Assembly (NCBI GenBank): GCA_038093975.1
Contig: JBBPTG010000047.1
Location: 1-64,000 of the forward strand
Origin: Chalciporus piperatus
Lineage: Eukaryota; Basidiomycota; Agaricomycetes; Boletales; Boletaceae
Reading direction: 5' to 3'
DNA length: 64,000 nucleotides
Below the pieces are notes generated by a model. It was not told where the DNA came from, did not search any database, and was given only the letters and a program-made list of their open reading frames with translations. The number at the start of each line of letters is the position of its first letter. Position 1 is the stretch's first letter. The translations under genes were made by a program, and so were the position numbers. Shown piece by piece: positions 33,356 through 43,627 of this stretch.

Positions 33356-35010
33356 CTACGACGAAATCAATTTCATCCAGCCAGATAGACTCTCCGACTG
33401 CCCAGCCACTACCAAGAATGTACTGTTCTCTGGCCGAACAATTTTGAATGAATGTGGCTCCTGCACCTTCTTACCATCGACCCAACCGCACCGCGTATTC
33501 CTGCATTTGAACAGATAACCACCCAGCTTTATGCTCCAGCTTGAGGTCCAAGCGTTCACGCTACCGCATTGGCCGCATTGTAGGGGAACCAGTTGCCCCC
33601 AAGGCCGGATATCCTGGTGGGCCCACATATATTTGGTGACGGTGTCGGCAAGATGGACGACGGTGGTGTGCTTGCCTAACGCCGGTGACTGCTTCAAGCA
33701 GTGTTCGAGGGCTGACTGGAAGGGGAACCCGTTGACGACCACCGACTTCGTCAGGTTCATCAGTAACTCCGTGGTGATGATCACTGACAGGTGTGGAGCA
33801 TCGAAGGCCACCGCGTGACCCACTCCCAAGCTATCGAACAGATTGTTAGCTGGAACATTCCATTGAACTAAATGTACTTACCTCTTGAGACCGTCTTTCA
33901 AGTCACGCAACGAGTCTTCCTCCCTTACGATCGCACCACAGGCAACCATATAGAGCAATGCCCCTTGGAGCACAGTCTTGAAGGGTTCCAGGACAAGATT
34001 AAGCCACTGAAACGAGTATCAGCGAATGTTCTAACAGCAACACCGAAGCTATGTACCTCTTTCACTGTGGTCGCGCATGGCTCATTGTTCTGGCTCAAAC
34101 TGAGGAACAGGTCGCTGGTGCTATCATCTGTGTGGTTGGTGACCACGACCACGACATGTTTGTATTTCCTTGTCTCCAGGCAAGCCAGGCTCTTGGTGGC
34201 TTGAGCGGGCCATGCCAACTGAGCTTTCGATTTCCCGAGGTCGAAGGGAATGTCGACGGAGAGCAGTCGGTCACCTGGACAATACTCGGTGAGCAACTGC
34301 TCGACCATGGTGAAGTGGCCGATGTGTCTGATAGATGTCAGCCAAAAGTGGAGGAGGAGTGTTTGGGGGGATATGATGGATCCTCCAACCGGACCTTCGA
34401 ATGTCCCTTTGACATTCAGGAAGGAGGGGAGGACTAGTGCCCCATTCTAGTAACATAAAACCCTGTAACATAGTGTTAGAGACCACGGTGTGGCAAAAAT
34501 TCGATACTCACAAAGTATGGTGTAGTAGTTTTGCGGCAAGCCGACCACTGGCACAAAACACATTTGAATGTGATGTTGGGGGCCTGAACGGTTGCCAGCA
34601 TTCCCTCGGGGATGACGATACACCGATCGCAAACGGCACGCTGGCAGGCGGGCTCGTCACACTCGAACAGCATGCCCCCATCTTGACACAGCGAGCAATG
34701 CCAGAGTGTAGAGTTAGTGCATCAAAATTCGTCCCTGGGGACATGTACTTACCTGGACATTCAAGGTTGAGTCCTTGGCCTTGTCCAACCCCTGCGAGCG
34801 TAACTGCTTGCGTGCAGGCAGTTGCTCTGACTGTGTGAGAAGCCCCAAATTAATATCTGCAAAATAATGACATTCAATACTTACCTCGCTTTCTTCCATC
34901 TCCAACCTGGATCGTTTGGCGACCGGACGTGCAAGCTCCGGCTGTGCGAGCATGACACGTGTTGCTGAGCCACCAGTGGTCTTGTTGGGTTTCTGAAGAG
35001 TTCTGGCCAT
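33356..35010 (-). pseudogene. PHD-like zinc-finger protein with a possible CHAT/caspase-like region
   Basis: ATG at 35010 (MARTLQKPNKTTGG). Exons 35010-34885 and 34830-34753 are bounded by GTAAGT...CAG introns. Next comes a cysteine-rich finger WHCSLCQDGGMLFECDEP..CQRAVCDRCIVIP..FKCVLCQW, of PHD/ZZ style. Then follow VLPSFLNVKGTFEGPVGGS, a hydrophobic/basic stretch (DRLLSVDIPFDLGKSKAQ), HVVVVVTNHTDDSTSDLF, ALLYMVACGAIVREEDSL, VGHAVAFDAPHLSVIITTEL and a C-terminal double CxxC ribbon (LQCGQCGS...FKCRNTRCGW). The NHTDD...ACG order recalls CHAT/caspase-like folds, but this is a guess. The exon after the finger has a frame problem near 34460 (in-frame TAG), and one acceptor at about 34715 looks lost, so it is probably a pseudogene. 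The start codon is 52 bp from element R. Confidence 0.5.
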
Positions 35011-35110
35011 GATGAGATGAGTAATATGGGAAGGAAATGCTGAGAGTGGATCGTGGATATGCATCAGCAACACTGCAAAAAGTCTGAAGTTACTGGAATG
35101 ACTGGATCAG

Positions 35111-35590
35111 TTAAACCAGTACACCAGTTGCTCAGTTGCCCAGTCATCCAGTCAGCCAGTCATTTCAGTAATCTCATTGGTTCATTAGCCCAGTCACTTC
35201 AGTAGTCTCAGTAGCTCAGTAGCCCAGTGTTCCAGTCATCCAGTTATCTCAGTAGCCTAGTAGCCCAGTGTCCCAGTCATGTAGTCATCTCAGCAGCCTA
35301 GTAGCCCAGTGCCCTAGCAATCCAGCAATCCAGTTGTCTCATTACTCCAGCCATCCAGTATTCCAGTATTCCAGTAATCTAGTCACTCAGTGGTCCAGTA
35401 ATCCAGTAGTCTCAGTAGTCCAGTCATCCAGCCATTCAGTCATCCAGTCATTTCAGTCATCCAGTCACTCAGTGATCCAGTAATCTAGTCACTCCAGTCA
35501 CTCCAGTCACACAAGTAACACCAGTAACCCAGTCACCAGTCACTCCCAGTCACCTCAGTAATCCAGCCACCCAGTCACCCAGTCCCTATT
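35111..35590 (+). repeat. CAGTCATCCAGT minisatellite arm (left)
   Basis: Irregular tandem array of short units (CCAGTCATCCAGT, CAGTAGTCTCAGTAGCC). Its reverse complement forms the right arm 36910-37830, so a single strand could fold over about 0.5 kb. Confidence 0.9.
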
Positions 35591-35778
35591 ACTAGTTCAC
35601 TATATCTTATGATTAATTCACACCTTATGACAGTTCAGAAAATGCGAAATATATTATGTCTAACTATTACATGTATTGTGGTACAATAGGTACTAGTTAA
35701 TGAAGTGCCATGCAGCACGAGCGGCTGTGTACGAGGTGAGTAGGTGTGTTGGTCAACAAATAAACACGAACCATTGAA

Positions 35779-36228
35779 GCCGGCAGGGCTGTTGAGCCCG
35801 CGCTGGCTTCGTTGCTTGAGCTCGAGGTGGTGAGAGGTGGTGGAGGTAGGGCAGCATGCAACACGAGCATGTATGTGAGCTAGTGGTGGTGGTAGTGAAC
35901 TATGACTCACCTCGTGAAGCTGGCGGGGCTGTTGAGCCCACGCCGGCCGCGTTTTCATCGTTTTCGTGGTGAGGGTGATGTGGTAGGTGGTAGCGGGCCA
36001 AAGAGTGCAAGCGGCTGTGGGCGAGGTGAGCGGATGACTTATCACTCACCTCGTGAAGCCGGCGGGGCTGTTGAGCCCACGCCGGCCGCGTTTTCGCGTT
36101 TTCGTCATTTTCGTGTCGGGGGTAGGGTGGTGGGTGGTGGCGGGCTGTTTGCGGGGTGAGCGGATGAGGTGGTGGGCGAGTTTTCGCTCACCTGGCGATG
36201 CCGGCGGAGCTTTTGAGCCCTCGCCGGC
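35779..36228. repeat. Four hairpin units in element R
   Basis: Units at 35779, 35919, 36058 and 36200, spaced about 140 bp. The one at 36058 is perfect: 7-bp outer stem GCCGGCG/CGCCGGC, 5-bp inner stem GGGCT/AGCCC, loop GTTG, and one unpaired base. Confidence 0.9.
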
Positions 36229-36359
36229 TGTTTTGCTGTTGTTGAGGTGTGGTGTAGTGGTGAGAGAGAGTCGAAGAGGTGGCGCGGCAAATTCAACATG
36301 GTCACGTGACTTTCTCACGCGAGATTTTTGGATTTTTGTGAAGTCCGAGCATTAGGGAA

Positions 36360-36890
36360 ATGAGACTACACTTCATTAGGATTTCCTACACTTTGACAGC
36401 TACCACACTTTTTGTACACTTTAGTACGCTTTTTTGTACACTTTGGCTACACTCAATCACTACACACTTTCCCACACTCTAGACTACACTTTTACTACGC
36501 TTTTTTGTACACTTTAGCTATACTAATCCCAATACATTTTGCTACACTTTGAGTACACTTTTACTACGCTTTTTTGTACACTTTGGCTACACTCAATCAC
36601 TACACACTTTCCCACACTCTTGACTACACTTTTACTACGCTTTTTTGTACACTTTAGCTACACTCAATCTAGCTACACTTTCCCACACTTTTACTACACT
36701 TTTACTACACTTTTTTGTACACTTAGCTACACTCAATCTAGCTACACTTTCCCACACTTTTACTACACTTTTACTACACTTTTTTGTACACTTCACTACA
36801 CTCAATCCTAATACCCTTTCCCACATTGTTAACTACACTTTTAGTACACATTTTTGTGGACTTTAGCTATAATCCATCCTATGAATGATT
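36360..36890 (+). repeat. 70-bp array (CTACGCTTTTTTGTACACTT)
   Basis: CTACGC/CTACAC-TTTTTTGTACACTT recurs at about 36425, 36496, 36565, 36636, 36706 and 36775, a 69-71 bp period. Each unit also has ACACTCAATC and CCCACACT. Confidence 0.9.
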
Positions 36891-36909
36891 ATAAAATGTC
36901 ACTAATTAG

Positions 36910-37830
36910 AATGACTCTATTAGATGACTGAGTAGTACTGGAGTGATTGGGTGAGCTGAGGGCTGGGTAACTGGATAACTGGTATGACTGGTGTGACTGA
37001 AGTGATTGGTTTACTGGACCACAGGGTGACTGAATTACTGGAGTGACTGGATTACTGAGGTGACTGGATTACTGGAGTGACTTGTGTGACTTGTGTGACT
37101 GGAGTGACTGGAGTGACTGGATTACTGGACCACTGAGTGACTAGATTACTGGAATACTGTAATACTGGATGGCTGGAGTAATGAGACAACTGGATTGCTG
37201 GATGACTAGGGCACTGGGCTACTAGGCTGCTGAGATGACTACATGACTGGGAAACTGAGCTACTAGGCTACTGAGATAACTGGATGACTGGAACACTGGG
37301 CTACTGAGCTACTGAGACTACTGAAGTGACTGCATGATTGGATGACTGGGCTGCTGGGTTACTGGAACTACTGGATGACTGGGTTACTGGGTTACTGGAA
37401 CTACTGGATGACTGAATGACTGAATGACTGGGCTACTGAGATTACTGAAGTAACTGGATGACTTGATGACTGGGCTGCTGGGTTACTGGAACTACTGGAT
37501 AACTGGAACACTTGGCCACTGGACTAATGAGACCACTGAAATGACTGGATGACTGGATGACTGAGCTACTGGGACTACTGAAATGACTGGATGACTGGAT
37601 GACTGGGCTGCTGGATGACTGAGAATACTGAGACTACTGGATGACTGAATGACTGAGCTACTGAAGCTACTGAATTGACTGGATGACTGGGCCACTAGGC
37701 CACTGGGTTACTAAGACTACTGAAACTACTTGATGACTGGGTGACTAGGTTACTGAAACTACTGAAACTACTGAAATTACTGGTTACTGGGCCACTGGAC
37801 TACTGATTCAACTGATCCAGTCATTCCAGT
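36910..37830 (-). repeat. ACTGGATGACTGG minisatellite arm (right)
   Basis: Reverse-complement counterpart of 35111-35590 but about twice as long (0.9 kb), with units such as GGATGACTGGGCTACTGAG. Expansion happened after the arms separated. Confidence 0.88.
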
Positions 37831-37875
37831 AACTTCAGACTTTTTGCAGTCTTGCTGATGTACAGTTCAATATAA

Positions 37876-39521
37876 GTGACTCACGGTGACAGTCCCGGGC
37901 ATCCGACGGTTAGCATTATCTTCAAAGTCCTCTGCCATCCCCCAATCGGCGAGGGCAGCAGGGCGCTTGGGGTATTGTTTGGGGTCGGCTGGGAATGGAA
38001 CGACGACATTCTCCTCAAGCTCTGGGTCGTCGACACATATGATGGCATTCGGTTCGCTGATATCAGCGTGGAAGATCCGCTTCAGAGTGCCATTGAAATG
38101 ACCTATGACAAACTGTGAGCAGCAATGTTTCAAATCAAACATTCCAGACTCACCAACAACGAGGCACATCATGAAATTCACGAATTCTCGTCGACAAGAA
38201 AACCACATGATCGATACTCCACAAGTCTCCATCAAAACACGAACTTGGTCCCGGGGGATGTAACTCATGTCCTCGAGGGGCCTCTCCCCGCCGGAAAATT
38301 TCGTAGCGAGGTTTGCAGTGGCTTGGGGAATAAGTTGGCAGCAAACAATCTTGACGATGCCAGGGAGGTAGACAGAAGAATCCCAGACGGTTCCTCGAAC
38401 GGGTCGTTGCCTGTTCAAGTCGAAGATGGAGTAAAGGTCTTCTTCGCCAAAAATGGCCCATAGCCTGGTGGACTCCTCCGGCCATACTGGCTGGCGAGTT
38501 GTAAGAGCCCCGTGAATGTCAACATCGTTTTGGCCTCCAGTGGGCAACCACGTGTCTTTGAAGGCGTAGAGGATACCCTGCTGATCACGGCATAGTGGTA
38601 CTCTGGTTCCCCATCCTCGGAGCGTGGGGCAGCGATAGTAGGACCTCCCTGAGAAGGTGTATTGGATGTCAAAAAAAGAGAGCTGGTATCGAAGCCAAGG
38701 TCTGGTTGATCAGAGCCAGCCACCATGGCAAGGACGACCTGGATCAAGCGGAGATTGTCCTAGTCAATGTTCAGAGGCTGGGAATAGAATGTGGCATCGC
38801 GGATGACGGCGACCACCACTAGCTGACGTCCTGCCAGCAAAGCGCCGAGAAAGTAATTCCGTGGAATCTGGCAGGCGGTGACAAATCCAGCTACTTGGCA
38901 CAACTGGGAGCAGGCTGCTTGGATGTTACGGTCATTGAAGGTTTCTTTGACCTCGATGTAGGTCATGACAGAGCCGAAGGCGAGGTTCTTTGTTTTGCTG
39001 AAGATTCTAGGAACGAGAATGATGTCGGGCTTGCGACTTTGTTCCATCAATTTGTCTTCGTGCGCAAGCCAGGTGTAGTTGTTATAAGCGGATTTTGCAA
39101 TTGCTGAGCCTAGTCTCGATGCTGCCAAAGAAGATATCTAGACGCACGAATATTAGCTAAGGTAGGGGATATCTGAGTTGGCGATACGTGCCCGCTCAAA
39201 GATCGTCACCCAATTGCGTTCTGCTGTGGCACGCGGATTCTTGGACTCCGAAGAAGGGATGTAAGGGGGAGGAGCTTCCCTATCCAGAGGGGCCGGCGGA
39301 GGTACAGAGACAGATGAGTAAAGATCACTTGCTGCACCTTCTTGCCACTTTCCCGTCGGGCACAAAAGCCCCTCCTCCATAAGTGACTCCTTGATTCCTG
39401 CCAAGTAAGTGTTCATTCTTGGGGTATTGCTGAAGAAATCAGAGTCGGAGAAGAAAGCGCCAAGCGGGAGGTGGTAGTTTGTGCACTCTTGCTCTACCTC
39501 TGCGCGGGTGAATGGATTCAT
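37876..39521 (-). pseudogene. FunK1-type fungal protein kinase relic
   Basis: N-terminal region from MNPFTRAEVEQECTNYHLPL (39521). After an intron-like gap near 39150 comes AIAKSAYNNYTWLAHEDKL, then SRKPDIILVPRIF and MTYIEVKETF (a PD...ExK pattern usual in the FunK1 N-terminus), LIQVVLAMV and LGFDTSSLF. The kinase C-lobe follows: HADISEPNAIICVDDPE (catalytic loop HxDxxxxN), ALADWGMAEDF (in place of DFG) and MPGTVT. Defects: TAG instead of Trp after PLNID (about 38762), a frame change near 38500, and loss of everything after MPGTVT, which ends at an intact GTGAGT donor (37884) only about 20 bp from element R. The kinase is inactive. Confidence 0.75.
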
Positions 39522-39529
39522 AACGCTGC

Positions 39530-40515
39530 AGGAGAGTTAGAGTGGCCCAGCTTCCAGTGGGGCCAGAAAAGAACTGGCCTGAATGTTTATAAAGACAAAA
39601 TACATTAGTCCATAAGCCAGAATTGGCCCTGAGTCGTTACTTGCGTTGAATCCGAGGGGGCGGTGGGCTGATTCAGAAGTTTGCGCCATTATCTTCCCTG
39701 AAACTCCGCTTTTCCCACAGGCGGGAACAGGTCAGAGTGGGTCGCAAGCCGCTACCAGTCTAGAAGAAAGAGCTCACCTGGCCAAGTACGATTCAACTGA
39801 GAACTGCCAGTGGGGGGATTTTACTTCAAGTTGAGTACAAGAGCAAACAGTCAAAACCGCTCTCCCATCAGAAACACAGGGCCCCACAAACAGCCTCGGG
39901 CGCAAATAGAAATCCTGAACATGTAAGTACGAAGGCTGAAACACATGCTACACGTTTAGGTATTGAGATAATCGCACAGGCTGCATGGGGGCGCTGCTTA
40001 CCTGCCAGACTTGAAGCTTGCAGGTATTTTCTCAGGAACTCCAAGCGAGTTTACTTCGCTGTGAGTTACCAAATAAGGAGATTGCGAACTCACTGAAAAA
40101 GTTGAACGAGCGAGCGAAAGAACGAAGTGCCGCAACTTGCCGAAGCGGGGCCGATTGTTTATTTTTACCAGTTACCATCAACGCCCATGCCCACGTGTAA
40201 GCTGTCAGCGGCTGAGGTCAGCCTTCTTCTCGCTGGCTTGCAGGCACTGCCGCCCTCCTCAGACTCTCTTCGGATGCAAACGTGATTCCAAAGAATCGAG
40301 ACGCGCCTCCAAAGAACCAAAACGAGCCCCCCAAACCCGGAGATTCCAGCAGGCGAGTTGTTGTTAAATTTCTTGACAGCAATCCCAGTTGACCAGGGCA
40401 ATCGCGTGCAGCGCCGCCCCATTCTACAGCTCCCTCACAGATTGGCAACGGCCAGAATCCTGCCACCGGAGCTGATTCGGAGGAAACTCAAATACAGGCG
40501 CCTCAGGGTCCAGGG
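39530..40515. other. No firm gene; weak coding traces
   Basis: Between the kinase start and the next gene. A plus frame around 40200-40500 reads SAAEVSLLLAGLQALPPSSD and FQRIETRLQRTKTSPPN with stops between, perhaps the N-terminal part of the gene at 40680. 39530-40150 shows nothing readable. Confidence 0.4.
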
Positions 40516-40679
40516 CCATTGACAATAGGGCCCCAGATACCCTGCAATAGTATGGAAGATCCCAAAGGCAGGCCTGATCAGCGCGAACAAGCTGGCCTCC
40601 ATCGACCTCCCTGCCCCCGAAATGGTGTCGTATTGCAGGCCCGGCCTGAATGGCAGATAGTCCAATATGGGGGGTGCTG

Positions 40680-41290
40680 TCCCAATGGCCGCGCTCACAC
40701 TCTCTTGGCGCAACTTGCTGTGCCAAGTTTCGACTCTGCTACCCATAACCCCCGCGCATGGTTAGCATCCGTTCGCGATGCCATGGCCGACTCTGGTCTT
40801 TTAACTCAGGGAAACACTTGGGACCTCAGCAATATCATCCTCCGGCGTAATCTCCTCCACGGGAAGGAGGTGGGATTAAGTTTCGTCAATATGTTGTCAA
40901 TGATCCAGTTGGCTTTTAAATGCCAAAGGTAAGCGTTGGCCTTGCGCTCGGATGGCTGCTGGCTGAATGCTGGTTGATCAACTGATAACTGGAATCTACA
41001 GTTTGCAGAAGGGGAATCGGAATACCCTGGATGACATTCACGCCGCTCATGTGGCGCACCTGCCAAATCCTCCACTTGCACGCACTTTCGGCAAATGGGT
41101 ATCCTTTGGCAAGAAGTTTGCCCGGTTTGTGGGTGGCGGATCAATATACTTGCTAATTATTATTGCAGGCTTGGCTCTCAGATGGGATGTAGCCAAGGTA
41201 CCTCAAGAGGCTGCTTTCGCTGTGGGAGAGCTGTTGAGAAAGCCTGAACGTGCACAGGAAGGTAAGCGTACTTTTCCCCAAGTATGACTT
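40680..41290 (+). pseudogene. Fragment of an expanded fungal gene family
   Basis: LAQLAVPSFDSATHNPRAWL, then TWDLSNIILRRNLLHGKEVG and SMIQLAFKCQR end at a GTAAGC donor (40929). After a CTACAG acceptor (41002) it reads LQKGNRNTLDDIHAAHVAHL, PPLARTFGKWVSFGKKFARF and a hydrophobic GGGSIYLLIIIAGLALRWDV, ending at GTAAGC (41265). The ARTFxxW...GGGSIYxLxxIA pattern is one I associate with multiplied agaricomycete proteins of unknown role. Satellite G cuts the locus at 41396. No enzymatic residues recognised. Confidence 0.4.
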
Positions 41291-41395
41291 GCTGGCTGAA
41301 TTGATACTGTGACTAGCTCACCATCGCTTAATTGGCGGCATAATATCTACCATTGCCACAATGCGGCAAGAGCTTCCTTATGCCTCACATACGTC

Positions 41396-42261
41396 AGTCA
41401 AAAAGGGTCGCACAACTGGTATAGCCGAAGTGTACAAATGGTCGTGGAACTGGGTCCATCCGACGCTCGGCCGGTTTTACGTAGGAGTGGTACGGCCGGC
41501 ACCGTAGAAGTGGTACCCTTTGAGAATAAGCATGCTCGGCCGGTACCAGTGTCTCGAGTTATGTCTGAGCGTGAATATGGTACCGGCCTGCTGTTCCCTA
41601 TAGGGCATGCTCGGCCGGTACCAGTCCCTCGAGTCATGTCTCACCGCGAATCTGGTACCGGCCTGCTGTCCCCTATACCGCATCCTCGGCCGGTACCAGT
41701 TTCTCGAGTTATGTCTGACCGCGAATCTGGTACCGGCCTGCTGTCCCCTATAGGGCATGCTCGGCCCGTACCAGTCCCTCGAGTCATTTCTCACCGCGAA
41801 TCTGGTACCGGCCTGCTGTCCCCTATAGGGCATGCTCGGCCCGTACCAGTGTCTCGAGTTATGTCTGAGCGTGAATATGGTACCGGCCTGCTGTTCCCTA
41901 TAGGGCATGCTCGGCCGGTACCAGTCCCTCGAGTCATGTCTCACCGCGAATCTGGTACCGGCCTGCTGTCCCCTATACCGCATCCTCGGCCGGTACCAGT
42001 TTCTCGAGTTATGTCTGACCGCGAATCTGGTACCGGCCTGCTGTCCCCTATAGGGCATGCTCGGCCCGTACCAGTCCCTCGAGTCATTTCTCACCGCGAA
42101 TCTGGTACCGGCCTGCTGTCCCCTATAGGGCATGCTCGGCCCGTACCAGTGTCTCGAGTTATGTCTGAGCGTGAATATGGTACCGGCCTGCTGTTCCCTA
42201 TAGGGCATGCTCGGCCGGTACCAGTGTCTCGAGTTATGTCTAAGCGTGAATATGGTACCGG
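41396..42261 (+). repeat. Satellite G, 75-bp units (copy 2, about 10 units)
   Basis: Same leader as at 28831, then units starting at 41531, 41606, 41681, 41756, 41831 and so on, exactly 75 bp apart. Units repeat as a 300-bp higher-order set (41531-41830 versus 41831-42130 nearly identical). 75 is divisible by three and the units lack stops, so long ORFs run on both strands (plus 41309-42502, minus 41477-42208); I do not treat them as genes. Ends where LTR E begins. Confidence 0.92.
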
Positions 42262-42935
42262 TGTAGGGAACGCATATTCCCTACGCTTGCAGCCGGCGTT
42301 CTACCCCCATTTCCCACTCTCAATATTCCTCGACGTCTTTCCTTTCTTTCCGTTTATGTCCCAACCTCTTCCGCCGCAGATACAGCTTTCCGTCCCTATC
42401 ACGTTCCGTTCCCGTCGTTCCGTGGTAACGGAAACCACGGATCGTTTGTTTGGTTTACAGGTATCGTCCTCCGTGTCCCCGGAAACCATTGTCCAGGTAT
42501 GATATAATTCGCTGGTAAGCTTCCCTTCCATTCCATGTTCTCTAACCTTGCTATGTGTCCTTACTGTTGCACTTTCCTTACTTTTACTCATCCTTTTCGT
42601 CTTGTCATCTATCCTGTCTATACTTAGTCCAGTACTGTCACTTAGCGTTCTGTCGCTATCAGAGTCTCGGGTATGCCCGGACTATAAAAGACTGTACTTT
42701 GCTTATTTTGAATCGACCTTTCTTTTCTCCACGCAACAACCTCTCTCTCTAAAACTCCGGAACCTTCGTCCACACTTTCCGTCCGTTCTTACCTTCGTTC
42801 CACTAGTCCTAACCGCAAGGAAGTGGTCCGGAACATCCGTTTGTTCGTATGGAACATCATTTTCCAGTTCTTCAACGGTTTGGTACGCCGGAAACGAGTC
42901 CTTTTGCTTGTCTTCATTCCCTGGAATCCCTTTAG
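42262..42935 (+). mobile_element. Gypsy family E 5' LTR
   Basis: Begins TGTAGGGAA, whose first 24 bases form a perfect GTAGGGAA/TTCCCTAC hairpin, and matches 61283-61955 at roughly 97-98 percent. The shared end at 42935 is only where element F interrupts the 3' copy, so the true LTR may be longer. 42936-43627 is leader without a convincing gene. Confidence 0.85.
42683..42689 (+). promoter_or_regulatory. LTR E TATA box
   Basis: TATAAAA in CCGGACTATAAAAGACTG, about 420 bp into the LTR. Conserved in the 3' LTR (61702-61708). Confidence 0.6.
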
Positions 42936-43627
42936 GGTCGAACTTATCGTACCCTTCTTTATCTTTTGCTACTAACCTTCTCGGGATTTCTATTCCTACA
43001 GAGGGTTTAGCTTTCTTACAACTGGAGCCCACCGCGAGGGATTCAACAGTGTCGACAAGAAGGACCCTTCGGCCCATCCCCCATCGACTAGAACTTGAAA
43101 ATTTACTCGTCCTGTTTCGCAACCTCAACCTTACTCAAGATTCCGCCTTCTTTGTTTCCGTCATTCCTGACGTCGCCAATCAATCCGGCTCAATTGCTTC
43201 CGCTCTGACAGCGGAACCAGTTCATTCTATTTTTAACCCGTCCTTGCTAAACAATCTTCCGACACAGGAACCGGAAACGCTGAGCTACGCCTCATTTGCA
43301 GTTCCCGGAGCCTTTGTTCATTCTTCACCTTTGAGACGTCGAACTTCCTCAGACTCTCGTCACTCTTCTCTTTCCCCTTTAACTTCTTTATCCTCTTCTG
43401 GACCTCCCAAGATTCTTTTCTCTCCTCCGTCGCCTTCCTTATCTTTTGAACCAGGTCAATCGGCCCGCTCATCGCCTGTCAACCCGCCTCGCTTATCACC
43501 TGTCAACCTACCTGTCAATCCGGCGCCATCTCGGATCCCGCTTCTTAATCCGCTATCACTTCGCTTAGCGCCTATCATCCCGCCTGTCAATCCACCTGTC
43601 AACCCACCTGTCAATCGCCCGGCACCA

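Larger units (their letters stand above)
35062..37860. mobile_element. Element R: non-coding element with inverted minisatellite arms
   Basis: Both ends carry the same inverted sequence, CATCAGCAA-C/G-ACTGCAAAAAGTCTGAAG, extending for about 49 bp with one mismatch. Inside, in order: a CAGTCATCCAGT-type array (35111-35590), a spacer, four hairpin units (35779-36228), a conserved block, a 70-bp TACACTTT array (36360-36890), and an ACTGGATGACTGG-type array (36910-37830) that is the reverse complement of the first array. There is no ORF of note. A second, nearly identical left end lies at 62922, inside a different sequence, which shows mobility. No clear target duplication. It sits in a lost part of the FunK1 gene, just upstream of the PHD gene. 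Confidence 0.8.

Noticed and set aside
38760..39128. Separate PD-(D/E)XK nuclease gene
   Set aside because: The PD...EVK segment is followed by LGFDTS and kinase motifs; it is the usual N-terminal part of FunK1 proteins, not a separate enzyme.
41531..42261. CRISPR-like appearance of regular repeats
   Set aside because: Units are contiguous without unique spacers and the genome is eukaryotic.
41309..42502. 397-codon repetitive ORF (and a 243-codon antisense ORF) with 25-residue repeats
   Set aside because: It follows from a 75-bp satellite without stops, is open on both strands, and runs into LTR E. No sign of a real start or selection.
42548..43627. Leu/Ser-rich N-terminal extension of gypsy E gag as a signal peptide protein
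   Set aside because: Its first part lies within the LTR and upstream of or around the TATA box; the gag start at 43628 fits the lineage better.
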